A stretch of 54,488 nt of DNA from Candidatus Gastranaerophilales bacterium (GTDB lineage Bacteria; Cyanobacteriota; Vampirovibrionia; Gastranaerophilales; Gastranaerophilaceae). The DNA is taken from NCBI GenBank assembly GCA_944324455.1, contig CALUWJ010000012.1, forward strand, positions 1 through 54,488, read 5' to 3'. The notes beneath the pieces are model-generated. The model was not told the DNA's origin, searched no databases, and saw only the letters and a list, made by a program, of their open reading frames with translations. The position numbers and the translations under genes are program-made. The first letter of the stretch is position 1, and every line of letters starts with the position of its first letter. Of the stretch, positions 15,402 to 24,902 are shown one piece after another.

Positions 15402-15647
15402 CTACTTAGCAACGCTTACAACTTTATCTAAAGTCCATCTGATAGAACCAGATAGTGGTTTAGATTCAACAATTGTAACAACATCGCCTACACGACATTG
15501 ATTTTCAGCATCACGAACTTTAAAGTTCTTAGTGAAAGTCATTGTTTTTTTGTATTTCTTATGAGCTTTATGTTCAGCAACTTCAACTACAATTGCTTTA
15601 TCCATTTTATCGCTCACAACAGTACCTTGTTTTACTTTTTTAGGCAT
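15402..15647 (-). CDS. rpsQ: 30S ribosomal protein S17
   Basis: Binds the 5' domain of 16S rRNA. The 81-residue protein contains GTVVSDKMDKAIVVEVAEHK, HKKYKKTMTFTKNFKVRD and VGDVVTIVESKPLSGSIRW, matching S17. It lies 12 bp after rpmC and 24 bp before rplN. Confidence 0.97.
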   Translation of the reverse strand: MPKKVKQGTVVSDKMDKAIVVEVAEHKAHKKYKKTMTFTKNFKVRDAENQCRVGDVVTIVESKPLSGSIRWTLDKVVSVAK

Positions 15648-15659
15648 TTGATTATTTCC

Positions 15660-15857
15660 TTATGCTTGTTGTTCTTTTTGTCTTAAAATAGTTTTCGCAC
15701 GTGCAATCTCTCTTTTTTTATTTTTAATAGATGCAGTGTTTTCCAACTGTTTTAATTTATTGTGTCCCATTTTTAAAGTAAATAATTCTTTTTTTGATTC
15801 AAGAATTAAATCCTTTAATTCATCAATAGTTTTTTCTTTTATTTCTTGAAGTTTCAT
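15660..15857 (-). CDS. rpmC: 50S ribosomal protein L29
   Basis: Sits near the polypeptide exit tunnel. The short helical protein of 65 residues has KEKTIDELKDLILESKKELF and ENTASIKNKKREIARAKT, the standard L29 hairpin. It follows rplP by 7 bp. Confidence 0.95.
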   Translation of the reverse strand: MKLQEIKEKTIDELKDLILESKKELFTLKMGHNKLKQLENTASIKNKKREIARAKTILRQKEQQA

Positions 15858-15864
15858 TTAGTAC

Positions 15865-16269
15865 CTACTTTTCTACTACTCTTAATTTAATCGGTAATTT
15901 TTGAGCAGCTAAGTTTAGTGCTTCAATAGCATCTTCCCTAACGTCGAATGCTACTTCAAATAAAATTCTTCCGGGTTTAACAACTGCGACCCAATATTCA
16001 GGGTTACCTTTACCTTTACCCATACGGGTTTCAGCTGGTTTTGCAGTAATTGGTTTATCCGGAAATATTTTAATCCAAACATTACCGCCACGTTTAATTT
16101 TTCTAGTTATTACACGACGAGCAGCTTCGATTTGTCTTGAAGTAATCCAGGCAGGCTCAAGTGCTTGCAAACCATATTGACCAAACTCAAGGTTGCAACC
16201 TCTTGTTTCAGTACCTTTCATATTGCCTTTCATTTTTTTACGAAACTTTGTCTTTTTAGGCATTAACAT
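15865..16269 (-). CDS. rplP: 50S ribosomal protein L16
   Basis: Organises the A-site tRNA region. The start [15 protein letters not shown] is typical, preceded by AGGAG at about 10 bp. Other motifs are [20 protein letters not shown] and [19 protein letters not shown]. Length 134 residues. It lies between rpsC and rpmC. Confidence 0.97.
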   Translation of the reverse strand: MLMPKKTKFRKKMKGNMKGTETRGCNLEFGQYGLQALEPAWITSRQIEAARRVITRKIKRGGNVWIKIFPDKPITAKPAETRMGKGKGNPEYWVAVVKPGRILFEVAFDVREDAIEALNLAAQKLPIKLRVVEK

Positions 16270-16299
16270 TTTTATATTTCTCCTAGTTGTTTACTTAAG

Positions 16300-17049
16300 T
16301 TATGCTTGCTCAGCTGCAGGAGCTTCTTGTTGTTCACCACGTTTTGGACGTCTTTGAAAACGAGCGTTTTCTTTTGCAGCGGGTTTTTTAACTTTGATAT
16401 TTTGATCAGCTTTTTCGCCAGGTAATAAGTCACCTTTAAATACCCAAACTTTTACGCCGATTTTACCCATAATTGTGTCTGCTTCTGCAAAACCATATTG
16501 AACATCTGCTCTTAGAGTTTGTAGAGGAATTCTTCCTTCTTTCGCCCATTCTGATCTTGCAATTTCAGCGCCGCCCAAACGACCTGATACCATAACTTTG
16601 ATACCTTGAACGCCTGCACGCATTGTTCTTTGCATTGCTTGTTTCATTGCACGTCTGAACGCAATACGTTTCTCTAATTGAAGTGCAATATTTTCAGCAA
16701 CCAATTGAGCATCAACATCAATTCTCGCAACTTCAACAACATCAATTGTTACATTGTGAGTTTTGATAAGTTTTTGCACTGCAGCTCTTAATTCATCAAT
16801 ACCTTGACCGCCACGGCCCACTACAATACCGGGTTTTGCAGTTACAACAGTAACATTAACATTATTTGCTTTTCTTGCAATGTTAATTCTTGAAACACCT
16901 GCAGTATATAGTTTTTTCTTGATAAATTTTCTAATAACAGCGTCTTGCGCAATGTTAAGCGCATATTGACCTTTTTTTGCAAACCATGTAGAAACCCATG
17001 GTTCAATAATACCTACTCTAAATCCGGTTGGATGTGTCTTTTGTCCCAT
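16300..17049 (-). CDS. rpsC: 30S ribosomal protein S3
   Basis: Forms part of the mRNA entry channel. It begins [20 protein letters not shown], has the KH-domain loop [16 protein letters not shown] and the C-terminal domain segment [20 protein letters not shown]. An extended charged tail (to residue 249) ends in [14 protein letters not shown]. It lies 9 bp after rplV. Confidence 0.97.
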   Translation of the reverse strand: MGQKTHPTGFRVGIIEPWVSTWFAKKGQYALNIAQDAVIRKFIKKKLYTAGVSRINIARKANNVNVTVVTAKPGIVVGRGGQGIDELRAAVQKLIKTHNVTIDVVEVARIDVDAQLVAENIALQLEKRIAFRRAMKQAMQRTMRAGVQGIKVMVSGRLGGAEIARSEWAKEGRIPLQTLRADVQYGFAEADTIMGKIGVKVWVFKGDLLPGEKADQNIKVKKPAAKENARFQRRPKRGEQQEAPAAEQA

Positions 17050-17058
17050 GTCTTTCTC

Positions 17059-17394
17059 CTAGTCCTTTGCTACTTTCACTGTTAAATGTGATGTTCTTTT
17101 TAATCTCTTATACATTCTGCCTTGAGCACGTGGTCTAACACGTCTGTATGTAGGAGCTTCATCAGCATAAATTTCAGAAATTTTAAGCACATCAGCTGTT
17201 GCGCCGAATTTTTCGGAAGCATTAGCTATAGCAGCATTCAAGTTTTTTTCAACTATACGGGCTGCAAAATAAGGCATGAACTTAAGCATTCTTTGAGCTT
17301 CAGTTGCTTTTTTGCCACGAATTAGATTAATCACTCTGCGGATTTTTCTAACCGTCATCTTAATATCTGTTTGTTTTGATATAGCTTCTTGCAT
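17059..17394 (-). CDS. rplV: 50S ribosomal protein L22
   Basis: Lines the exit tunnel with its beta-hairpin. The 111 residues include KIRRVINLIRGKKATEAQRM, the tunnel-loop region YADEAPTYRRVRPRAQGRMY and the terminal KRTSHLTVKVAKD. It lies between rpsS and rpsC in S10-operon order. Confidence 0.97.
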   Translation of the reverse strand: MQEAISKQTDIKMTVRKIRRVINLIRGKKATEAQRMLKFMPYFAARIVEKNLNAAIANASEKFGATADVLKISEIYADEAPTYRRVRPRAQGRMYKRLKRTSHLTVKVAKD

Positions 17395-17425
17395 TTTATT
17401 ATTTCCTTAAAGTTATTTCTAATAA

Positions 17426-17704
17426 TTATTTCTTCTTGGCTGTCTTATCAGCGGCGTGACCTCTGTAAGTTCTTGTTAGTGCAAATTCACCTAATTTATG
17501 ACCAACCATTTGTTCAGTTACATAAACCGGCACGTGAGTTTTACCGTTGTGAACTGCAATTGTGTGACCTAACATGTCAGGCACAATCATAGAAGCTCTT
17601 GACCAAGTTTTGATAACTTTCTTTTCGTTTTTTTCATTCATTGCATCAATCTTTTTTTGTAAAGATTCATGAACGTATGGACCTTTTTTTAATGAACGAG
17701 CCAT
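17426..17704 (-). CDS. rpsS: 30S ribosomal protein S19
   Basis: Head protein contacting S13 and 23S rRNA. It begins [20 protein letters not shown] and has [20 protein letters not shown] and [17 protein letters not shown]. Length 92 residues. It lies between rplB and rplV. Confidence 0.97.
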   Translation of the reverse strand: MARSLKKGPYVHESLQKKIDAMNEKNEKKVIKTWSRASMIVPDMLGHTIAVHNGKTHVPVYVTEQMVGHKLGEFALTRTYRGHAADKTAKKK

Positions 17705-17721
17705 CTATTTATGTTCTCCTT

Positions 17722-18549
17722 TTATTTTTTTCTTCTTCTTACTATCAACTTGCTTGAAGCTTTCTTTGGATTACGAGTTTTGTAACCAAGAGCCGGTTTG
17801 CCCCAAGGAGTTTTCGGATTACCACCGGGACCTGTTTTACCTTCACCACCACCGTGCGGGTGATCAACAGGGTTCATAGTAACACCACGTACTGTTGGTT
17901 TAATACCTAAGTAACGAGTTCTTCCGGCTTTACCGGTTGATAGGTTTTTATATTCAGAGTTACCTAAAACGCCGATTGTTGCATAACAATCTTTTCTAAC
18001 CATTCTCATTTCAGATGATGGAAGTTTTAAAGTAACATAGTTTCCTTCTTTTGCCATAACTTGTGCAGAATTGCCGGCACTTCTTGCCATTTTTCCACCT
18101 CTTCCCGGTCTTAATTCAATATTATGAACCAAAGCACCAAGAGGAATAGAATCAAGCGGAAGCGCATTACCCACAGAAATTTCTGCTTCAGGACCTGAAC
18201 ATATCTTAGCCCCAACTTGAATGCCTTCAGGACATAGAATATATCTTTTTTCGCCATCTGCATAATTTACTAAGCAAATTCTAACATTTCTGTTAGGATC
18301 ATATTCAATAGTCATAACTGTTCCTACTACGCCGATTTTATCTCTTTTAAAATCAACTACACGGTAAGCTCTTTTATGACCGCCACCAATGTGTCTTGTG
18401 GTAATTCTACCGGTATTGTTTCTACCGCCTGTTTTAGTTAAAGATTTAACTAATGATTTTTCAGGAGTAGATGTTGTAATTTCAGAATAATCCGGTCTTG
18501 TCATACCCCTTTGACCAGGTGAAGTTGGATTAATTTTTCTAGTTGCCAT
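17722..18549 (-). CDS. rplB: 50S ribosomal protein L2
   Basis: Core large-subunit protein near the peptidyl-transferase centre. The 275 residues include the RNA-binding [20 protein letters not shown] and the universally conserved tail [20 protein letters not shown] with the essential His. It lies 4 bp after rplW. Confidence 0.98.
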   Translation of the reverse strand: MATRKINPTSPGQRGMTRPDYSEITTSTPEKSLVKSLTKTGGRNNTGRITTRHIGGGHKRAYRVVDFKRDKIGVVGTVMTIEYDPNRNVRICLVNYADGEKRYILCPEGIQVGAKICSGPEAEISVGNALPLDSIPLGALVHNIELRPGRGGKMARSAGNSAQVMAKEGNYVTLKLPSSEMRMVRKDCYATIGVLGNSEYKNLSTGKAGRTRYLGIKPTVRGVTMNPVDHPHGGGEGKTGPGGNPKTPWGKPALGYKTRNPKKASSKLIVRRRKK

Positions 18550-18553
18550 AATC

Positions 18554-18862
18554 TTATACTCCTGTCAATTCTTCAATTGGATCGCCAACTATTGTAACAA
18601 TAGCTTTCTTTCCTGATTGTGTTCTACCAAATTTCATGCCCATTCTTTTTTGATGAGAAGGCATATAAACCGTTCTAACTTTCTTAACTTTGCGGTTTGG
18701 ATAAGCCAGTTCAACAGCTTGAGCAATTTCTACTTTAGAAGCATCTTTTTTAACTTCAAAAGTATATGTATTATTTGCCGTAGCCATCATAGATTTTTCT
18801 GTAATGATAGGCTTTTTAATAACTTCATATAGTCTTTCTTTGTTGGTATTTTTGTTTGTCAT
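18554..18862 (-). CDS. rplW: 50S ribosomal protein L23
   Basis: Docking site for trigger factor and SRP at the tunnel exit. Motifs: [39 protein letters not shown] and [19 protein letters not shown]. Length 102 residues. It overlaps rplD by one base, implying translational coupling. Confidence 0.96.
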   Translation of the reverse strand: MTNKNTNKERLYEVIKKPIITEKSMMATANNTYTFEVKKDASKVEIAQAVELAYPNRKVKKVRTVYMPSHQKRMGMKFGRTQSGKKAIVTIVGDPIEELTGV

Positions 18863-19512
18863 TATTTTGCCAACCTTTCAGTGATTGAATTGATAGCAGC
18901 TTCAGTCGCAATGATTGTATCTGCATCAACTAAATCTTTAACATTCAAATTAGATGGTAACAATAATTTAACGCTTGGAATATTTCTTGCTGATAATACA
19001 AGATTTTTGTTTTCATCAGCAGCTAAATCAGCGATAATTAAAATTTTACCTTGAGCATTTAAATCTTTTAAAACTTTAACCATAACTTTTGTTTTAGCTT
19101 CTGTAATTTCAGAAAAATCTTTAACAACTTTAATGATATCAAGTTTAGCGCTTAATGCTGATTTCAATGCTAATTTACGAGCTTTTTGAGGAAGAGCTGT
19201 TTCATAGCTTCTTGGTTTTGGTCCAAAAATAACGCCGCCGCCTCTGAACAATGGGCTTCTTAATGAACCTGCACGAGCTCTACCTGTACCTTTTTGTTTC
19301 CATGGTTTTTTACCGCCGCCGGAAACTTCTGCTCTTGTTTTTGCACAAGCTAAACCAGCTCTTGCATTGTTTAATTGTCTTTTAAGAGCTAAGTACATTA
19401 CATGCACATTTGGCTCAACACCAAACACAGAACCTTCTAAACTCATTTGACCTAGTTCAGAACCTTGTGTTGATAATATTTTAACTGTTTTATTTTCAAT
19501 ATTTTTTGTCAT
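18862..19512 (-). CDS. rplD: 50S ribosomal protein L4
   Basis: Tunnel-wall protein; in some bacteria it also represses the S10 operon. The tunnel loop KKPWKQKGTGRARAGSLRSP and the preceding RAGLACAKTRAEVSGGG are conserved. Length 216 residues. It follows rplC by 9 bp. Confidence 0.97.
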   Translation of the reverse strand: MTKNIENKTVKILSTQGSELGQMSLEGSVFGVEPNVHVMYLALKRQLNNARAGLACAKTRAEVSGGGKKPWKQKGTGRARAGSLRSPLFRGGGVIFGPKPRSYETALPQKARKLALKSALSAKLDIIKVVKDFSEITEAKTKVMVKVLKDLNAQGKILIIADLAADENKNLVLSARNIPSVKLLLPSNLNVKDLVDADTIIATEAAINSITERLAK

Positions 19513-19521
19513 TGCGCACCT

Positions 19522-20157
19522 CTAATTCCATTTAGCTCTGGTAGGCTTTACTGTAACTAATTTACCTTCAGGGCCAGGAATTGCACCCTTAATTAATAGT
19601 AAGTTTTTGTCTGCGATAACTTTAGCTAAAGTTAATTTTTTAACAGTAACTCTTTCGTTACCCATATTACCAGCCATTCTCTTACCTTTAACAACACGGC
19701 TCGGAGTAGTACCAGCGCCGATTGAACCGGGAGCTCTGTGGTTTTTTGAACCGTGACCCATAGGACCTCTTGAGAAATTGTGTCTCTTAACGGTACCTTG
19801 GAAACCTTTACCGATTGAGCGACCTGTTACATCAACTTTTTCTACATTGTCTAAAACTTCTAAAGAAATTTTTTGACCAACTTGAAATTTTGATGCATCT
19901 TCAACTCTAAATTCTTGTAAATGTCTGTAATTTTCAAGATTATTTTTCTTAAAATGACCAATTTGTGCTTTTGTTAAGTGTTTTTCTTTAGCAGCAACTA
20001 CACCAACTTGAATAGCTTCATAGCCATCTGTTTCAGTAGTTTTTACTTGAGTTACAACAGCTTCTTCAACAGCAACAACGGTAACAGGGATACATAACCC
20101 TGCTTCGTCATATATTTGTGTCATTCCAAGTTTTTTTCCAATAACACCTAATGTCAT
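19522..20157 (-). CDS. rplC: 50S ribosomal protein L3
   Basis: Early-assembly large-subunit protein. It begins MTLGVIGKKLGMTQIYDEAG and has GKGFQGTVKRHNFSRGPMGH and the PSRVVKGKRMAGNMGNERVT extension. Length 211 residues. A 138-bp gap separates it from rpsJ, longer than the other gaps, so a control element could lie there; none is identified. Confidence 0.97.
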   Translation of the reverse strand: MTLGVIGKKLGMTQIYDEAGLCIPVTVVAVEEAVVTQVKTTETDGYEAIQVGVVAAKEKHLTKAQIGHFKKNNLENYRHLQEFRVEDASKFQVGQKISLEVLDNVEKVDVTGRSIGKGFQGTVKRHNFSRGPMGHGSKNHRAPGSIGAGTTPSRVVKGKRMAGNMGNERVTVKKLTLAKVIADKNLLLIKGAIPGPEGKLVTVKPTRAKWN

Positions 20158-20295
20158 GTTAAACCTTTCTGTTGTGAGAGCTACTTTTGAAAGTTTTTCT
20201 CTTGTTGTACTTACCTGCTTTGTTTGTTTTACAAACTCTGCTTTTTACATAGATCACATTAATATTCAATTGTCATGTGTCTTAAAAAGAAGTAA

Positions 20296-20613
20296 TTATA
20301 GTTTTACTTCGATATCAACTCCTGAAGGAAGATCCATTCTTGATAATTCTTCAGTTGTTTGTTGAGTTGGTTCATAAATATCGATAATTCTTTTATGAGT
20401 TCTCATTTCGAAATGTTCACGAGATTTTTTATCAACGTGAGGTGAACGAAGAACACAATATACTCTACGTTTTGTAGGAGTTGGAATAGGACCAGATACA
20501 GATGCACCAGTTCTTTTCGCAGTTTCTACAATTTTTTGAGCAGAACTATCAATCAATTGATGATCGTATGCTTTTAAACATACTCTGATTCTTTGTCTGT
20601 TTGCTGTGCTCAT
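20296..20613 (-). CDS. rpsJ: 30S ribosomal protein S10
   Basis: First gene of the S10 operon here; also the NusE transcription factor. The 105 residues include [40 protein letters not shown] and [13 protein letters not shown]. No tuf or fus genes precede it; a deaminase-like gene lies upstream on the same strand. Confidence 0.97.
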   Translation of the reverse strand: MSTANRQRIRVCLKAYDHQLIDSSAQKIVETAKRTGASVSGPIPTPTKRRVYCVLRSPHVDKKSREHFEMRTHKRIIDIYEPTQQTTEELSRMDLPSGVDIEVKL

Positions 20614-20665
20614 TTTACCTTTATTACCTTTACTATGTAGTCTAATACAATATGGTACATTTTAG

Positions 20666-20695
20666 CGTATAACAAACAAAATCGCTCGTCAACAA
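20666..20695 (-). promoter_or_regulatory. Probable promoter of the S10 operon
   Basis: On the minus strand TTGTTG (20690-20695) and TATACG (20666-20671) are 18 bp apart, about 50 bp before the rpsJ ATG. The alternative -35 TTGACG overlaps it with shorter spacing. The position fits a separate start for the ribosomal cluster. Confidence 0.45.
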
Positions 20696-20762
20696 GTTTA
20701 TTTAAATTGTTTGTTACATAACTTTAAAAACCATAAAAAAATTTTTTTGCCAAAATAAAAAA

Positions 20763-21821
20763 TTAAATTTTATACCCTTGGACAAATTTTTTTGGCAAAT
20801 ATTCACCAACAGTTGTAACTAAAATTTCATTATTAAGATTTAAAATCAAAATTGTATCGCACGTTGCGTGCTTTTGTCTTATTCTTCCTAAAGTCTTAAT
20901 TGAAACAACACCATCTTTTATATCGGAATTATTATATTCATCTCCAAAATAACAAATTGCTTTAATAAAAAGCTTTCCATTAGTTTTTTGTATTGCTTTG
21001 GCACAAATATGCTCTAATGGCTCAACAAACCATCTTTTTGTCCAATCAATTTTATTTGAAGTTAAAATTTCATCGTCAAATAAAATTGAAGCTGCGATAT
21101 TTTGTCCTGAAATATTTGCTAAATTTTGAGTTTTATATAATTCATGGGTTTTTGATAACATTTTTTTGATTATCAAAGCATCTATTTTTTGTTCAACAGC
21201 AGATTTTTGTGCCTTTTCAGTATAATTAACAGGTTTATTTTCAAAATAATTATTCGAAGTAATAACAGTTTTATAAGGTAATAAATCAGCTAATTTTGTA
21301 GCTGAAATTTTTAAAATACCATCGCTTTTTCTGACAAAAGAAAAAATCAATGTATTTTCATCAAAACATCTGTTTGTATTTAACCAAGAAAGACAATCCT
21401 CGCAAGGCACGATAAAATCATAATATTCATTAATATCGATATTAGATGACATGCAAAGATATTTTATTTTAAAATCAAATCCATTTTGCGGATTTTTCAT
21501 ATAAGACACCAAAGCATGATTATATGCACTTAAAATAGCAGATCTTTCACCACAAACAGATGATATATCATTTCTTGAATTATTAAAATTTGTCCCAAGA
21601 CTCCATTTGTCTCTGTTGGTGCAAACATAAGTTGCAAAGCCCCTATTAGTTATATTTCCAACCTCAACATTTGCTTTTGCCAATCTGTGAGCTTCTAAGA
21701 GTCTATAAAAAATTTCCTTCTTTGTTTCAAAATCTAAATTCAGCCCGTCATCGGACACTACGGGAATTTGTGAAATATCAATTTCTTGTGCACTTATAAG
21801 GGAATTGTTAAATTTAATCAT
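20763..21821 (-). CDS. Cytidine-deaminase-like protein
   Basis: A 352-residue protein with the zinc-site pattern of cytidine deaminases: SSVCGERSAIL (Cys90 and catalytic Glu92) and VPCEDCLSWL (Cys140, Cys143). The N-terminal about 170 residues form the deaminase domain. The C-terminal half (SGQNIAASILFDDEIL onward) may be a degenerate second deaminase-like domain without ligands, as in two-domain CDAs. The substrate is not certain; cytidine or a related nucleoside is the natural guess. It lies alone between the S10 promoter and a 414-bp region without a protein gene. Confidence 0.7.
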   Translation of the reverse strand: MIKFNNSLISAQEIDISQIPVVSDDGLNLDFETKKEIFYRLLEAHRLAKANVEVGNITNRGFATYVCTNRDKWSLGTNFNNSRNDISSVCGERSAILSAYNHALVSYMKNPQNGFDFKIKYLCMSSNIDINEYYDFIVPCEDCLSWLNTNRCFDENTLIFSFVRKSDGILKISATKLADLLPYKTVITSNNYFENKPVNYTEKAQKSAVEQKIDALIIKKMLSKTHELYKTQNLANISGQNIAASILFDDEILTSNKIDWTKRWFVEPLEHICAKAIQKTNGKLFIKAICYFGDEYNNSDIKDGVVSIKTLGRIRQKHATCDTILILNLNNEILVTTVGEYLPKKFVQGYKI

Positions 21822-21883
21822 AATAAAAAGTGTTTTATACTATTCTATTACATATTAAAACCGCTAAAAATTTTTTTTGCAAG

Positions 21884-22050
21884 AAAAAATTAAATCCACT
21901 TTCAAAATTGAAGTGGATTACCCTTAGTCTAGTAGTTAACCTAATTAAAACTTTTTTTGTTGTTAATAATCTTAAAAATCATTCCGTCTATTCAAACTAA
22001 ACTAAGCCATCACTCCTTTCAAAAGTGTTTAAATTGAACTCCTTGACTAT
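21884..22050 (-). ncRNA. Candidate small RNA or tiny-peptide mRNA
   Basis: A transcription unit of about 165 nt can be read in the gene-free stretch 21822-22235: a promoter at 22057-22085 and a hairpin with U-tail at 21884-21919. Between them no ORF exceeds 13 codons. Two AAGGAG stretches occur near its 5' end; the second is followed almost at once by ATG GCT TAG. It could be a regulatory RNA whose AAGGAG sites pair with targets, or the mRNA of a very short peptide. No known RNA family is recognised. Confidence 0.4.
21893..21919 (-). terminator. Terminator of the candidate small RNA
   Basis: AATCCACTT (21893-21901) pairs with AAGTGGATT (21911-21919) around a 9-nt loop, and on the minus strand TAATTTTTTCTT follows. 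It is 320 bp beyond the chrA-like stop, so it fits the small transcript better than the chrA operon. Confidence 0.6.
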
Positions 22051-22056
22051 GTTTAC

Positions 22057-22085
22057 ATTCTAGTAGGGCAAGGGTTTTCATGCAA
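22057..22085 (-). promoter_or_regulatory. Promoter of the candidate small RNA
   Basis: On the minus strand TTGCAT (22080-22085) and TAGAAT (22057-22062) are exactly 17 bp apart, in a region with no protein gene. The predicted start is near 22050. Confidence 0.5.
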
Positions 22086-22235
22086 TAAAAATGTTTGTTA
22101 AAAAATTTTTACAATGGTTGTATTTAAAACATATTACAGCAAAATTCGTGTTTACAAACTTAATATTGATTTTTTTATTGACAAAAGCTAAACCAAAGAA
22201 AAAATAAAAGCCGATAGCATGCTATACGCCTCAAA

Positions 22236-22805
22236 TCAAGCAATATTTAACTTTATAAAATAAACACAAATTCCAAAAATTCCTGCTATAGCCATGTAAA
22301 TTATGGGGTCTCTTTTTAATTTAAAAGTCAATAAAAATAAAAAAATAACTAAAACAAGCCCGATATAATCAACCTGAGAAAAATTTAACTTATTATTTAA
22401 TATCAAATTATAAAATAATTTCACTCCAACACTTGATATTAAAGCGCAAGATGTTGGACGCAAAACATACATAACAGATTTAACAAATTCATTTTCACTA
22501 AATTTTCGATACAATCTAAACACTTGGCTGGCGATTATTATCATAGGCAAAATAAGCCCAAAGCTTGATATAAATGCGCCCAAAAGCCCCAATGTTTTAT
22601 ATCCTGCAAAAGTTGCCATATTAAGCCCGATTGGCCCTGGTGTTATTCCTGATATTGCAATCAATTGAACAAGTTCTTGATGAGAAAACCAATTATAAGT
22701 ATCTGCCATTAAATATAAAAATGGCAATGACGCATACCCGCCGCCATAAGTAAATAAGCCAACCTTTAAAAATTCAAAAAATAAAAGAAAATATATGCTA
22801 TTCAT
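22236..22805 (-). CDS. Chromate-transporter-type half protein (second)
   Basis: A 189-residue membrane protein of the ChrA/CHR family. It has VGLFTYGGGYASLPFL near the start and the family signature SGITPGPIGLNMATFAGYK, then several membrane helices. Short CHR proteins work as pairs of half-length subunits, and its partner is directly upstream with an 8-bp overlap. CHR proteins can export chromate with sulfate exchange, but the real substrate in an anaerobic gut-type organism may differ. The membrane location is clear; the substrate is inferred. Confidence 0.82.
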   Translation of the reverse strand: MNSIYFLLFFEFLKVGLFTYGGGYASLPFLYLMADTYNWFSHQELVQLIAISGITPGPIGLNMATFAGYKTLGLLGAFISSFGLILPMIIIASQVFRLYRKFSENEFVKSVMYVLRPTSCALISSVGVKLFYNLILNNKLNFSQVDYIGLVLVIFLFLLTFKLKRDPIIYMAIAGIFGICVYFIKLNIA

Positions 22806-23352
22806 TTTTATCCCTCTTTTCTTTTATAATCTGAAAAATTATCCCTAAAACTATTGAAGCAATAATTAAATATGCAGGATTTATTTTTAATAAAGCTAAA
22901 ACTAAAATAAAAACAAACCAAAAAGCACTAAATAAATCAACAATACTTTTTGACCACATTTCTTTTAATGCTAAATAAATCAATACAATTACAGATAAAT
23001 TAATGCCCCAGAAAAAACTCTCAATAAAAGATATTGCTAAAATTTTATCCAACAAATGCGCAATAATGACAATTGAAACAAAAGGCGATAAACTCATTCC
23101 TAATATTGCAGCCAAAGCCCCTTTAATTTTAGCTAATTTATAACCAACTAAAATCGACATATTAGCAGCAATAATCCCCGGTAAACACTGGCTAACGCAA
23201 TAATAATCACATAATTCATCTTCATTCAGCCAATTTCTTTTTTCAATTAATTCATTTTTCATAATCGGAATTATGACATACCCCCCACCAAGAAGAATTA
23301 TGCCGATTTTTAAAAAAACCTTAAATACTTCAAAAAAAGAAATTTTTTTCAT
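22798..23352 (-). CDS. Chromate-transporter-type half protein (first)
   Basis: Partner of the preceding entry, 184 residues. It has IILLGGGYVIIPIMKNEL, then the CHR signature in the diverged form SQCLPGIIAANMSILVGYK, then hydrophobic helices. The two halves probably assemble as an antiparallel heterodimer, as known for short-chain CHR pairs. It lies 15 bp after the glycosyltransferase gene in the same operon. Confidence 0.82.
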   Translation of the reverse strand: MKKISFFEVFKVFLKIGIILLGGGYVIIPIMKNELIEKRNWLNEDELCDYYCVSQCLPGIIAANMSILVGYKLAKIKGALAAILGMSLSPFVSIVIIAHLLDKILAISFIESFFWGINLSVIVLIYLALKEMWSKSIVDLFSAFWFVFILVLALLKINPAYLIIASIVLGIIFQIIKEKRDKNE

Positions 23353-23367
23353 AAAGATAATTTTATA

Positions 23368-24264
23368 TTAAACAAAAAAATATTTAATAATAAAAGAAAA
23401 GTAACTCTTTGAATTAATTATCATTTTATAAATTTTAAAATATTTATCATATTTAATATCAACTAAATCCAAAATATTAAATTCTTTTTCATAGGTTTTA
23501 ATTAATTTATAAACTAAATATTTTTTATAAACATTTTTAAAATCCAAATAATGCCAAATCAATGATTTTAGCGCAATATTTTTAAAATCATCTTTTCTTT
23601 TTTCATATATTTTATTTTTAATTAAAAGCTCTTTTAGTTCTTTTATGGCTAAAAAGATATTTTCAGCATTTCTTTTTTTAGATAAAGAATTTTTTCTAAT
23701 TCTATGAAAAACCAAACAATCATCAAGATAATCAATATTATTTGCTAAAAAATAAACCCCGTAAGAAAATAAAAAATCTTCTGATGAATTAAAAGATGAA
23801 AATTTTAAATTATATTTTTCAATTAATTCTTTTTTAACCAATTTATCCCAAGCCCAGCCCTGAGGATAAAGGGAATTATTGTGCAATTTTTGTTTTGATT
23901 TTATTTTTTTACTAAATTCTCTTGATGAACAAATAGCACAATCAGAATTATTTTCAGTTATTTTTTTATACATTAAATATAAAAAATTTTTATCAAAAAT
24001 ATCATCACCATCTAAAAATAAAATATAATCTCCTTTTGCTTTGTTAATCGCAAAATTTCTGGCACTGCCTGCACCTGTATGCTTTAATTTAAATAAACTT
24101 ACTTGAGGATATTTTTCAATAAGTTTGATTGAATTATCATCTGACCCATCATCAACAACAATTAATTCAAAATCATCAAAATTCTGATTTAAAATTGAAT
24201 TAATTGTTTCTTCAATATAATTTTGCAAATTATAAACAGGAATTATGATAGAAATTTTAGGCAT
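23368..24264 (-). CDS. Family 2 glycosyltransferase
   Basis: Transfers a sugar from a nucleotide donor, probably to a cell-surface glycan. The N-terminal GT-A domain is clear: KISIIIPVYNLQNYIEETI, ELIVVDDGSDDNSI, and the metal-binding region FLDGDDIF, with GAGSARNFAINKAKGDYIL between. Length 298 residues. The C-terminal about 100 residues are Lys/Phe/Tyr-rich and probably membrane-associated. It begins 2 bp after the upstream gene, implying co-translation. The acceptor is unknown. Confidence 0.9.
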   Translation of the reverse strand: MPKISIIIPVYNLQNYIEETINSILNQNFDDFELIVVDDGSDDNSIKLIEKYPQVSLFKLKHTGAGSARNFAINKAKGDYILFLDGDDIFDKNFLYLMYKKITENNSDCAICSSREFSKKIKSKQKLHNNSLYPQGWAWDKLVKKELIEKYNLKFSSFNSSEDFLFSYGVYFLANNIDYLDDCLVFHRIRKNSLSKKRNAENIFLAIKELKELLIKNKIYEKRKDDFKNIALKSLIWHYLDFKNVYKKYLVYKLIKTYEKEFNILDLVDIKYDKYFKIYKMIINSKSYFSFIIKYFFV

Positions 24265-24266
24265 AA

Positions 24267-24884
24267 TTAAAATTTCAATGCATTAATGAAACCTTGCGCA
24301 ATTGTAGGGTTAAATGCTTTTTTATCCACAATTGTAACTATTAATTTGCTTGACGGTTCTTTTGCTTTTTCATTTGTTGTTGAATAGCAAGCAATAATTC
24401 CTACAACATTTTTAAAAGGAACATTTTTAACCTTTGCACTAAATTTAATAAAAGGTATTGTTTTATTTTTAGCTATATAGCTGCCTCTTTGAATAACTTG
24501 AAATTCTTCAAGTGTTATAAAAGAATCTTTTAATTTATTTAATAAATTATTGATTTTGGTGTCTATTTCTTTTGTTTGAAAATCCTTGGGTGAAATTGTA
24601 TTTTCATTTTTTAAATCATAAATTGTTATTTTTTGACCGGTTGGAAGATATTTTGCATTAATTTTTTTATAACCAAACAAATTAAAACTGCGAGATAGTT
24701 GATAGTCGCCTGAAACTTTTGAAAAATCTGCGTAATTTTTTTCTGTTTTAACAAATTCATCTCTAGGCGGATTTTGATAATCATTTATTGAATTTTTAAC
24801 AAATGTATAACCGCCAAGAGCAAAAAATGCAACCACAATAGCTATAAAAATAATTTTTTTGACTATACTTTTTAAACAACCCAT
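24267..24884 (-). CDS. Membrane-anchored protein of unknown function
   Basis: A 205-residue protein with one N-terminal membrane segment (about residues 10-30, IIFIAIVVAFFALGGYTFV) and an extracytoplasmic domain with no recognised family. The start is placed at 24884 (MGCLKSIVKK), which follows GAGGT. A longer in-frame ORF runs through the tRNA-Thr gene and would read tRNA sequence as protein, so it is rejected. It is first in the operon with the glycosyltransferase and CHR genes and 18 bp from the tRNA. Confidence 0.7.
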   Translation of the reverse strand: MGCLKSIVKKIIFIAIVVAFFALGGYTFVKNSINDYQNPPRDEFVKTEKNYADFSKVSGDYQLSRSFNLFGYKKINAKYLPTGQKITIYDLKNENTISPKDFQTKEIDTKINNLLNKLKDSFITLEEFQVIQRGSYIAKNKTIPFIKFSAKVKNVPFKNVVGIIACYSTTNEKAKEPSSKLIVTIVDKKAFNPTIAQGFINALKF

Positions 24885-24902
24885 ATTTACCTCACTCAAT
24901 AA

